The notes under the pieces: model-generated | Seen by the model: the letters and a program-made list of their open reading frames with translations, nothing else | Database searches by the model: none | What the model was told of the DNA's origin: nothing | Part shown: piece after piece, positions 37,690 through 45,337 of the stretch | Layout: every line of letters begins with the position of its first letter | Position numbering within the stretch: position 1 is the first letter of the stretch | Assembly (NCBI RefSeq): GCF_001637225.1 | Contig: NZ_LVJI01000020.1 | Location: 1 to 64,000 of the forward strand | Direction: 5' to 3' | Length of the DNA stretch: 64,000 bases | Source of the DNA: Paenibacillus antarcticus | GTDB taxonomy: Bacteria > Bacillota > Bacilli > Paenibacillales > Paenibacillaceae | Translations under genes and position numbers: made by a program

Positions 37690-39168
37690 ATGAAAAAACA
37701 CCGTAGCGGTCGACAATCCGATCGCCGCAGCAATCCGGCTCCGTTGATCGGGTTGCCGGTATCCAAGAACGATGAAGTTGTGATCGACATCATCGGTATG
37801 AACCATGATGGAGAAGGGGTAGGTCGTACAGAAGGCTATACCCTTTTTGTTGCGGGCGCACTCCCAGGGGAGAAAGTCCGTGTGAAAGTGCTCAAGACGA
37901 AGAAGCAGTATGGCTATGCCAAACTTCTGGATATCATTCTACAGAGCCAAGATCGTATTGCTGCCCCTTGTCCAATCAACGACCAATGTGGCGGCTGCCA
38001 GTTACAGCATATGGACTATAACGCTCAACTAGCGTGGAAACGTCAGTTAGTGGTGGATAACCTAGTTCGGATTGGTAAGTTAGACGTGGCAGATGGAAGT
38101 TTGAATCGTGAGATTGAAGGCAAAGAACAAGGGATTACTGTTCTTCCTACACTAGGAATGAGTGATCCTTGGCGTTATCGCAATAAAGCTCAAGTTCCTT
38201 TTGGTACAACTGAGGGTGGGCTTGTCGGTGGGTTCTACGCAAAAGGGAGCCATCGGATTATTGATATGGAGGCTTGCCTCATTCAGCATGAGAATAATGA
38301 CGAGATTGTGGCGCACATCAAATCCATTGGTCAGGAGCTTGGTATCACGGCGTATGATGAAGAAACAGGTCAAGGCTTGCTTCGTCACGTAGTTGTCAAA
38401 GTTGCTTTCCGCACGGGTGAATTAATGGTTGTCTTAGTAACGAATGGAGCTAAGATTCCAAACGTAGACACTTGGATTGCTGAGATCACGAAGGCGATGC
38501 CAGCCGTGACAAGCATCTGTCATAATATTAATACTCAAACGACAAATGTCATCTTCGGGGACAAGACAAGCGTCTTGTGGGGAAATGAAGTGATATATGA
38601 TTATATCGGTGATGTGAAATTTGCGATTTCCGCTCGTTCTTTCTATCAAGTGAATCCGGTACAGACCGAAGTACTATATGGTAAAACGTTGGATTATGCT
38701 GGACTTACTGGAGCGGAGACCGTGATAGATGCTTATTGTGGCATCGGTACAATCTCGTTATTCTTGGCGCAGCATGCGAAGCAAGTCTATGGGGTAGAGA
38801 TTGTGCCTGAAGCCATTGAAGATGCTAAGGCAAATGCAGAGCTAAATGGCATGAACAATGTCGAATTCGCAGTCGGAGCATCCGAAGATGTGATTCCACG
38901 TTGGAAAGAGCAAGGTATTACACCTGACGTGATCGTCGTCGATCCACCACGGAAGGGTTGTGACCCTCGCTTATTGGAGACGATCCTGGCGATGCAGCCG
39001 GAGCGGGTTGTGTATGTGAGCTGTAACCCTTCCACGCTTGCGCGTGATCTGAGAGTGCTTGAAGATGGTGGTTATCGTACGGTGGAAGTTCAACCAGTGG
39101 ATATGTTCCCGCATACGACACATGTGGAGTGTACAGTAAGACTTGAAAGAAAAGATACAGCCGAGTAG
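37690..39168 (+). CDS. rlmCD: 23S rRNA (uracil-5-)-methyltransferase, C-terminus replaced by element insertion
   Basis: 492-residue RumA-type SAM-dependent methyltransferase making m5U in 23S rRNA. A TRAM domain lies at about 28-90. Fe-S cysteines are in CPINDQCGGCQLQHM. The SAM region is IDAYCGIGTISLFL, with DPPRKGCD and the catalytic Cys in YVSCNPSTLARDL. After PHTTHVE the protein ends CTVRLERKDTAE, atypical for the family. The typical ending is found in frame at 47445, beyond an integrated element. So the present tail is probably element-encoded. All catalytic motifs are intact, so the enzyme should work. Confidence 0.93.
   Translation: MKKHRSGRQSDRRSNPAPLIGLPVSKNDEVVIDIIGMNHDGEGVGRTEGYTLFVAGALPGEKVRVKVLKTKKQYGYAKLLDIILQSQDRIAAPCPINDQCGGCQLQHMDYNAQLAWKRQLVVDNLVRIGKLDVADGSLNREIEGKEQGITVLPTLGMSDPWRYRNKAQVPFGTTEGGLVGGFYAKGSHRIIDMEACLIQHENNDEIVAHIKSIGQELGITAYDEETGQGLLRHVVVKVAFRTGELMVVLVTNGAKIPNVDTWIAEITKAMPAVTSICHNINTQTTNVIFGDKTSVLWGNEVIYDYIGDVKFAISARSFYQVNPVQTEVLYGKTLDYAGLTGAETVIDAYCGIGTISLFLAQHAKQVYGVEIVPEAIEDAKANAELNGMNNVEFAVGASEDVIPRWKEQGITPDVIVVDPPRKGCDPRLLETILAMQPERVVYVSCNPSTLARDLRVLEDGGYRTVEVQPVDMFPHTTHVECTVRLERKDTAE
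39119..39128 (+). repeat. attL core in rlmCD
   Basis: CACATGTGGA, in the codons for THVE of rlmCD. Identical to 47434-47443, and 12 of 13 bases agree when the next three upstream bases are added. It is the presumed crossover region of the serine recombinase. Confidence 0.75.
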
Positions 39169-39176
39169 ACTATATC

Positions 39177-40712
39177 TTAGTTCTGTGAAAGAGGGTTGGA
39201 TAAGTTGTAGTGAATCTTAATTTTTCCGCCCTCGAACACTTCGATTTTTTGTATTAACCTTTTTAGAACGTGTTTCATGACCTGTACATCACCAATGTCG
39301 AGGGTCGAGAACCGTTCTATTTCTTTTTTGAAAACTTGCAATTGTTCGGATAGGTCTTGTCGTGCTTCAAGGACTAAGATTAGTTCAGCTTTTCTATTCG
39401 CAAGTTCTTGCTGTTGCTGTGCTATTCTTTCGTTCTGTTTCTTAAGTTGCTCTGACGTAATCGCACCATCAACTTTTAGACTTAACAATGTGTCAAAGCG
39501 TTTATCCATTGCGGCTAATTCTTTGTCAATTTGCACCAATTCCTTTTTGGTACTAGTGTGTACTGAAATGGCTTTTTCTTCGGCAATACCGTAAAGCCTT
39601 TCCATATTGACGTTATCCTTAACCAACGCCGCTAGGTCATCCTTAACTGCCAGTAGTAATTCTTTTTCTGCGATGATATGCGACGAGCAGTAGCTAGACG
39701 TATATTTAACGTACCCGCCGCATACGTATGCCCCTTTACGTCTATCTGGCTTGAAGTGCATTCCGCTACCACAATCAGGACAAACAACGATATAGGAAAA
39801 CAGGCTCTCTTTTCCGTTGCTTTTATGCGTACCCTTCTTACGCATGAGTACTTGAATCGCTTCGAAATCTTCGTCAGACACTAATGCAGGATGAGCGTTT
39901 TCGGTAATGATTTGCTTATCCATATCGACTTTGCGACGAATTTTATAAAGTTCCGATTCTGCAAGCGTTCCTGTCGTTTCCTCACGCCGATACACAAGAT
40001 TACCTAGATATACAGGATTGGATAAAATGCCCTTAATCGTGCTCTGTTGCCATTTGGTACCTGCATTTGAAACACCCGCGCTAGCCCGTGGCGTCGGAAT
40101 ACTCCTACGCATTAGGACATTGCTTATCGTGAACATTCCCCGACCTTTGTGTAAGTATAACTCGAATATTTCTCGCACGATTGGGGCAGTTTTCTCGTCA
40201 ATTTCAAGGGCGCTTGTCGTCTCGTTGAACGTGTATCCATATGGCGGAATTGAAACTCGACGTTTACCCAGTCTAGCACTAGACTGTAGTCCCAACTTTA
40301 TACGTTCGGATAACTTAGCGTTATCTTCTTCCGCTAAAATCGCTTTAAGGTTAAACATAAAGCGACTAGAACTTGTTTCCGTATCGTAGTTGTCTTCGGG
40401 TAAAATAAGGCGTACAGGTATACGCTCCAATTGATCAGCCATCTGCAGACTATTAAGTGTGTTCCTTCCGAAGCGTGAAACTGACTTTGTGATTATTACG
40501 TCAAATTTCTTCTTTTTAGCGTCTTCAATTAGACGCTGAATTTCTGCGCGGTTTTTAATTCCTGCTCCGCTTATTCCGTTGTCAATATATCGTTCTACGA
40601 CCTCGAAGCCCTGTTCCCTAGCGATGTTCTCGGCTAAAGCAATTTGGTTCCTTAAGCTGTTTTTTTGTTCTTCTCTCTTTGTGCTGACTCTCGCATAGAT
40701 AGCGCATCTCAT
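39177..40712 (-). CDS. large serine recombinase (integrase)
   Basis: 511-residue large serine recombinase that should integrate and excise the element. The resolvase catalytic domain (about 1-145) starts RCAIYARVSTKREEQ with nucleophile Ser10, and has ISGAGIKNRAEIQRLI and ITKSVSRFGRNTL. The Recombinase domain (about 160-275) starts GYTFNETTSALEID. A zinc ribbon (CPDCG...CGGY...CSSH) lies near 310-345, and a coiled coil (about 375-465) covers the C-terminal domain. It is convergent to rlmCD, with stops 9 bases apart. Its start overlaps the 51-codon gene upstream (ATGA). Confidence 0.95.
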   Translation of the reverse strand: MRCAIYARVSTKREEQKNSLRNQIALAENIAREQGFEVVERYIDNGISGAGIKNRAEIQRLIEDAKKKKFDVIITKSVSRFGRNTLNSLQMADQLERIPVRLILPEDNYDTETSSSRFMFNLKAILAEEDNAKLSERIKLGLQSSARLGKRRVSIPPYGYTFNETTSALEIDEKTAPIVREIFELYLHKGRGMFTISNVLMRRSIPTPRASAGVSNAGTKWQQSTIKGILSNPVYLGNLVYRREETTGTLAESELYKIRRKVDMDKQIITENAHPALVSDEDFEAIQVLMRKKGTHKSNGKESLFSYIVVCPDCGSGMHFKPDRRKGAYVCGGYVKYTSSYCSSHIIAEKELLLAVKDDLAALVKDNVNMERLYGIAEEKAISVHTSTKKELVQIDKELAAMDKRFDTLLSLKVDGAITSEQLKKQNERIAQQQQELANRKAELILVLEARQDLSEQLQVFKKEIERFSTLDIGDVQVMKHVLKRLIQKIEVFEGGKIKIHYNLSNPLSQN

Positions 40713-40864
40713 TGTTCTGCCGCCCCTTCTGAAGTAGAAGGAATGGCATTTACCCTATTTTCATCGTACATAGCTGAAACCATGCTGTCAATTTGACTTC
40801 TTAACAATGCTATCAATATATCCTCAAGATGAGCAGTTCCTATAAACGCTCTTTCGATTTTCAT
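40709..40864 (-). CDS. small protein coupled to the integrase, 51 aa
   Basis: 51-codon gene reading MKIERAFIGTAHLEDILIAL at the start and ending YDENRVNAIP-STSEGAAEQ. AAGGGG lies nine bases before ATG. Its stop overlaps the integrase start by four bases, so the two are translationally coupled. Function unknown; its placement suggests a role with the recombinase. A 17-bp piece of its coding sequence recurs inverted at 47380-47396, next to the right end of the element. Confidence 0.7.
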   Translation of the reverse strand: MKIERAFIGTAHLEDILIALLRSQIDSMVSAMYDENRVNAIPSTSEGAAEQ

Positions 40865-41042
40865 CTTACGCAACCCCTTGTTGTTTTGGTTGCGTTCCTA
40901 TGTCGTGGCAACTGTGCAATATGTGACACTACTCTTTTATTAATGTAAAGAATCATTGACAATATAATATGTTAAAGCGTCACAACGCCCCCGAGAAGTA
41001 CGACATAAAGGAATTGAACGACAACCATAGGGGGCGAAACGC

Positions 41043-42317
41043 ATGAAGAATGAAAACGAAGATAAAAAGGTGATTGTACTTGATTCAATTATGGGGTCTG
41101 GTAAGACATCCTATGCTATTCAACTAATGAAGGAAGCACCCAACACGCAAAGGTTTATATACGTGACGCCATTTCTTGACGAAGTTAAACGCATAAAGTC
41201 CGAAGTCAGTAACCGTAATTTCCGTGAACCGAACGCCAAGCATGGACATGGAACGAAACTTGCTTCACTAAAGAAGTTAATCGCCACAGGGGAAGACATT
41301 GCGACCACTCATGCACTATTCGCATTGGCGGACGATGAATTAATGGAGCTTTTGAAATGGGAACGATATACGCTGATTGTTGATGAAGTAATGGATGTCA
41401 TTGAACAAGTACCGTTGAAGCGGGACGACCTTCCCGTATTATTGAAATCGGGCTATGTTGAAATATCCGAAGATACACAAGCTGTAACATGGACAGGCGA
41501 CCATACAATGATTACGAGGTTTAACGACGTAATGCATTACGCACTATCAGGGAACCTTTACGCCGTAAATAATGTCGCTTTTGTTTGGAACTTCCCTGCG
41601 AAGGTCTTCAACTATTTCGACGAAGTATATATTCTAACCTATCTATTCGCGGGGCAAGTTCAGCGCCATTATTATGACTTTCATGGCGTCCAGTACGCTT
41701 ATTACGACGTTGTAAGGGACGACGGTCGTTATGAACTGGTACCGAAGTCTAGCGTCAAGGAAGACCGTTCCCGCTTCCGTGAACTGATTACGATCTATGA
41801 CGGTAAGCTTAACGACATTGGGGTACGTGATACAGCATTATCAAAGAGTTGGTTCGAACATAAACACAATACGCCGAATGTGAAGAAGCTAAAGGACGCC
41901 ATATATAATTACTTCCGTCATGTAACGAAATCGAAGTCAGAAAACTTTCTTTGGACAACGTTCAAGGATAGTAAGAAGCGGCTTCAAGGTTGCGGATTTG
42001 CGAAGGAAGAATCAAAGATAGCCGACACTACTACCGACAAAGGTAAAGCATGTTTTACACCGTTTAATATCCGTGCTACGAACAAGTACCGTCATAAGAC
42101 CGTCTTGGCGTTCGCATTAAATCGCTATATGAATCCTATCGAGAAACACTTCTTCGCACAAAGGAATGTAACGGTTAACGAAGAAATGCTTGCATTATCG
42201 GACTTACTGCAATGGTTATTTCGTTCAGCAATACGTGACGGTCAACCCGTTAAGGTATACGTTCCAAGTCGAAGAATGCGTGTTCTACTTCAACGTTGGT
42301 TAGATAACGAAATATAA
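41043..42317 (+). CDS. helicase-like P-loop ATPase of the element
   Basis: 424-residue protein with a Walker A motif LDSIMGSGKTSYAI (residues 14-27) and a Walker B/DExx-type motif TLIVDEVMDV near 115-124. The C-terminal end has SDLLQWLFRSAIRDGQPVKVYV and PSRRMRVLLQRWL, a pattern I associate with superfamily 2-like replication proteins of Gram-positive plasmids and phages. Strong AGGGGGCG ribosome site. Divergent from the integrase operon. It may start element replication or unwinding; no primase or polymerase domain is visible. Confidence 0.65.
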   Translation: MKNENEDKKVIVLDSIMGSGKTSYAIQLMKEAPNTQRFIYVTPFLDEVKRIKSEVSNRNFREPNAKHGHGTKLASLKKLIATGEDIATTHALFALADDELMELLKWERYTLIVDEVMDVIEQVPLKRDDLPVLLKSGYVEISEDTQAVTWTGDHTMITRFNDVMHYALSGNLYAVNNVAFVWNFPAKVFNYFDEVYILTYLFAGQVQRHYYDFHGVQYAYYDVVRDDGRYELVPKSSVKEDRSRFRELITIYDGKLNDIGVRDTALSKSWFEHKHNTPNVKKLKDAIYNYFRHVTKSKSENFLWTTFKDSKKRLQGCGFAKEESKIADTTTDKGKACFTPFNIRATNKYRHKTVLAFALNRYMNPIEKHFFAQRNVTVNEEMLALSDLLQWLFRSAIRDGQPVKVYVPSRRMRVLLQRWLDNEI

Positions 42318-42870
42318 TCTGCTTTTCAAAACAAGGCAAAAATTCGAATAAACCCAGTAACGGCGCGGGTTTCAGGCGCTTTCCCTTAGAAGAGAAAAGG
42401 TATGTAATAATACCGCCCCTAACGGTTTCGGCTACGCCTGTACCGACGGGAGCGGGGCAACGGCTTCGCCTAGCCATCGTATAGCCTACTACCATATTCA
42501 GAACGTTAAATATCTAACGATAAAAGGATTGTATATAGACAGCGGCGGGAGCGATAGCGAACGGCAACGGCACGAAGCGAAGCGTAGGGACGTTTATGTA
42601 TAAGTGTTTTTAAGGATCGTAATTATAGCGGTTATTGTGTCACATTGGATGTATACGTTCCCGCTTCGTATGGATACTCTGAAACCCGCTAGCGCCATTA
42701 AACTCGAAGCTGTCGCCATTGTATCGAACCTAAACATAGGTAAATTCGTTACGTTAAAAATGCCTACCGTTAATCACGTTAAGCTCACGGGAGGATAGTT
42801 CAATGAAACGTTTGAATTTTGGTACATACTTCCCCTGAAAAATGGTGACAGTATCCAAAGGTGATGATAA
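42318..42870 (+). other. structured noncoding region of the element
   Basis: About 550 bases without a credible gene. It begins with a hairpin AAACCC-N11-GGGTTT (42350-42372). A GC-richer stretch (42410-42480 and 42540-42595) follows with CGGCTTCGCC, GACGGGAGCGGGG and GGCACGAAGCGAAGCG, unlike the AT-rich surroundings. Its position after a helicase-like gene allows an origin, but no iterons are evident. Confidence 0.4.
42350..42372. repeat. inverted copy pair, left member
   Basis: Contains TAACGGCGCGGGTTT (42358-42372), the exact reverse complement of 43864-43878. Each copy also forms its own small hairpin. The pair brackets the secreted-protein gene. Confidence 0.6.
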
Positions 42871-43644
42871 TTGAAGAAAATGAAATTAACTGTGTTCCTT
42901 TTGCTTGTTGGATTAATTTTCCCAACGCATTTATTAGCAGAAGCTAACGACGGAACAAATTTAATAAGACTAAGTTATAGTGAAGTTTCATCAATGCAAG
43001 TAGTTCGTTTAAAAGGAACAGATGATTCAAGGATTTTCAGCATGACAGATGGATATGACGAAAGGATTATCCGAAAGGTTATTAATTGGATTAATACCTC
43101 AAGTCCTAGCGAACAGGCAACGAAGTTAGAGGGTGAAAAAGCTCCATTACTTTTTAGAATAAACATGCTTAACGGTGATCTAATAACTTTAGAACCAGCG
43201 TATAAATGTATTGGTCGTCTTATCAAGACATGTACTGCCGTCGATGGTGAAATTGTACTTACAAAGAACAAGAAAAAAATCCGATTAACTTCGCAAGAGC
43301 TTTATGATTGGATCATTGTAGGCTGGAAGTATGAACCTGTTGGAGCACCTAAAGATGAACTTCTGGAGGAAACATTGTACACAAGATACTTTTCTGTAAT
43401 CGAGAAGAATTTTCCAGATTTTATAATGTGTCCAAGGATAGATAGCATTAAGCGAATTAAAGGCGATACACGAAGACATTTAGTTATTGCAAGTGCATTA
43501 AACTATGCAGGACATCACGCTCCTTCATATGATAGAATCATTTTCACATTAATCGATACACCCGAGAATGGAATAAAAATCATTGAAGTTAGAAAAAAAA
43601 GCAATGTATCAGAAAGGGAAAGTCAAAAACAATGTAGATGGTAA
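42871..43644 (+). CDS. secreted protein of unknown function (possible DUF3888 tail)
   Basis: 257-residue protein with a Sec signal peptide (MKKMKLTVFLLLVGLIFPTHLLAEA; cleavage near residue 25). The N-terminal half has no known domain. The segment from about 165 (LLEETLYTRYFSVIEKNFPDF to GHHAPSYDRIIFTLID) resembles DUF3888 domains of Bacillus secreted proteins, at low certainty. TTG start supported by AAAGGTGAT; ATG 42880 is the alternative. It is the most likely host-interacting cargo of the element, bracketed by inverted repeats. Confidence 0.6.
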   Translation: MKKMKLTVFLLLVGLIFPTHLLAEANDGTNLIRLSYSEVSSMQVVRLKGTDDSRIFSMTDGYDERIIRKVINWINTSSPSEQATKLEGEKAPLLFRINMLNGDLITLEPAYKCIGRLIKTCTAVDGEIVLTKNKKKIRLTSQELYDWIIVGWKYEPVGAPKDELLEETLYTRYFSVIEKNFPDFIMCPRIDSIKRIKGDTRRHLVIASALNYAGHHAPSYDRIIFTLIDTPENGIKIIEVRKKSNVSERESQKQCRW

Positions 43645-43711
43645 TCATGCATAGTGAAAACAAGATCGAATTATTGCATTAACCTAACGGGAAAACGATA
43701 GTTCAGAATTG

Positions 43712-43739
43712 ACCGCCTTTAATTATAGGGCGGTTTTTC
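43712..43739 (+). terminator. terminator after secreted-protein gene
   Basis: ACCGCC (43712-43717) with GGCGGT (43729-43734), followed by TTTTTC. Confidence 0.8.
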
Positions 43740-43979
43740 ATTTGGTCAGATATAAACATTATGGGGAATCGAAAGTTTTAGTGAAAACATGTTGTGAAAC
43801 ATACGCTAGACATGGCGAATATGTCCTGTTTTGAAAATATCGTTTTTCGCAAAAAGCCAATGAAAACCCGCGCCGTTATTAGGTTTCCGACATGTCCATT
43901 CAATCCGAATATATGCAAAATTGGACATTACTGCGTTATTGCGATAAAGTGATCTTCGAAAGAAAAAGCCGCCGAACCG
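43740..43979. other. spacer between secreted-protein gene and resolvase
   Basis: AT-rich region with no supported gene. It contains the second inverted copy AAACCCGCGCCGTTA (43864-43878) within a hairpin AAACC-N13-GGTTT (43864-43886). On the minus strand this hairpin reads GGCGCGGGTTTTC downstream of the resolvase and could terminate it. Confidence 0.5.
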
Positions 43980-44585
43980 TTAGGCTTGACGACTTTCTTC
44001 CCGACTTATTCCCAATTCAGCAATACGACGATACAGCGACGAACGACCGATTTTCGTTACCTTGCATATCTTAGCGACCGTTTCACCCTTAACGTACATT
44101 TCAATCGCGTGATTCATTCCCTCGTGCTTATCGTGATAACGCTTGACACTACCTGTATACTTCCCTTCCCGCTTCGCTAGGTCGATTCCTTCCAATTGCT
44201 TAGAGCGGTTTACACCGTATTCAAATTCAGCCACAGCACCTAACATCGTCACCATGAATTTCCCCATAGCTGTCTTCGTGTCTACTGTATTGCCGCCCAT
44301 ATCAACAATAATCAACCCCGCGCCTTTCGCTTCGATTGTTTCAATGATATTCAGTAAGTCGCGAACGTTACGCGCTATACGGTCAATACGAAGAATTACG
44401 ATAATGTCGCCTTCTGTGAGACGCGTTAGGATGGATTGTAACCCTTCGCGCTTTGCGTTGATACCCGTCTTCTTATCCGTTACCAGTTCGTCTATACCGA
44501 ACGCTTCCAAGCGCTCTATCTGATAGTCCAAGTTTTGTTCCGTCGTTGATACACGCGCATATCCGTATTTCTTAGGTGTATTCAT
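43980..44585 (-). CDS. Pin/resolvase-type serine recombinase
   Basis: 201-residue small serine recombinase: catalytic domain about 1-140 with KYGYARVSTTEQNLDYQ (Ser13), RIDRIARNVRDLL and GKFMVTMLGAVAEFE, then a C-terminal Hin-type helix-turn-helix (VAKICKVTKIGRSSLYRRIAE). Such enzymes resolve plasmid dimers, invert segments or aid transposition. ATG 44585 is chosen because GGGG lies nine bases before it; a longer frame to 44669 is not supported. It is smaller than and distinct from the integrase at 39177. Confidence 0.9.
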   Translation of the reverse strand: MNTPKKYGYARVSTTEQNLDYQIERLEAFGIDELVTDKKTGINAKREGLQSILTRLTEGDIIVILRIDRIARNVRDLLNIIETIEAKGAGLIIVDMGGNTVDTKTAMGKFMVTMLGAVAEFEYGVNRSKQLEGIDLAKREGKYTGSVKRYHDKHEGMNHAIEMYVKGETVAKICKVTKIGRSSLYRRIAELGISREESRQA

Positions 44586-44897
44586 TTTCATTGTCCCCAA
44601 TCGTATGTATGTTAGACTAATTATAACACTAGCTTTGGGACATATCAATGGGACACTACAAACCCGCATTCTACCGTTATTGTTGTGTTGTCCCGCAGGG
44701 GTGTACCCTAATGAAACATCGTTTGAAGAAAACTAGCCGAAGCTCCCCACTTGGGGAACCGGGGGGATGTCGGTTCCGCGTATACCGAGAACAATTTGCG
44801 TGCAATTTAGTAAAATTTCAAAGTTAACTTATCCTGAATTTCGAATGCCCTTAAAGGTGAGATGTAGGAGTAATGGCAGAACGCTCTAGATGAAAAT
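44586..44897. other. element spacer with hairpins and a shared 42-base motif
   Basis: No gene. TGTCCCA occurs twice (minus strand, 44638-44656), near the resolvase promoter. A TCCCC-ACTT-GGGGA hairpin is followed by GGAACCG-N9-CGGTTCC (44755-44777). The stretch 44767-44808 shares its ends ATGTCGG and AATTT-R-CG-Y-GCAATTT at the same spacing with 47128-47169. Confidence 0.5.
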
Positions 44898-44943
44898 ATT
44901 CTACTGTGGTAGAATCTAATTACATGGTTCTACTACAGTAGAA
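44898..44943. promoter_or_regulatory. two BlaI-type operator dyads
   Basis: ATTCTAC-TGTG-GTAGAAT (44898-44915) and TTCTACT-AC-AGTAGAA (44928-44943) are perfect dyads whose centres are 29 bp apart. The second lies 25 bases before blaI. They share the core CTAC/GTAG, like known BlaI/MecI operators. They should mediate autorepression of the blaI-M56 pair. Confidence 0.8.
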
Positions 44944-44968
44944 TAATAAGGAAATGAGGTGCTTTCAT

Positions 44969-45328
44969 ATGGTTGTGAAGCTTTTTGACAGTGAACTTAA
45001 TATTATGGAAATCTTGTGGAGAGATGGCGATACAGCTGCAAAGAGGATTGCAGAAATTACAAAGGAAAAAATAGGTTGGAGTAAGACTACAACTTATACC
45101 ATTATCAAAAGATGCCTTGATAAAGGGGCGATTGAACGACGGGAACCTAATTTCGTTTGCCATGCCCTTGTTACACGAGAGCAAGCGCAAGAACACGAAA
45201 CAACAGAGTTGATTAATAAAATGTATGATGGCGTCCCCGACAGACTGATTGCTTCATTGTTGGGACAAAAACGACTGTCGACAGAAGAAATTAGCCGCTT
45301 GAAACGTCTTATCGATAGCATGGAATGA
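44969..45328 (+). CDS. BlaI/MecI/CopY family repressor
   Basis: 119-residue winged-helix repressor: KLFDSELNIMEILWRDGDTAAK, then WSKTTTYTIIKRCLDKGAIERR (recognition helix and wing) and a C-terminal dimerisation part (LINKMYDGVPDRLIASLLGQK). BlaI proteins are cleaved or released on signalling by a BlaR1-like membrane protease, encoded here 9 bases downstream. ATG 44969 is preferred with AGGTG at eight bases; ATG 44954 lies before that site. Confidence 0.92.
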   Translation: MVVKLFDSELNIMEILWRDGDTAAKRIAEITKEKIGWSKTTTYTIIKRCLDKGAIERREPNFVCHALVTREQAQEHETTELINKMYDGVPDRLIASLLGQKRLSTEEISRLKRLIDSME

Positions 45329-45337
45329 GGTGAGGTA

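Noticed and set aside
42604..42798. 64-codon frame in the element's noncoding block
   Set aside because: GTG start without a ribosome site and no recognisable sequence.
43892..44074. 60-codon frame overlapping the resolvase 3' end
   Set aside because: Mostly antisense to the resolvase gene and lacks a ribosome site.
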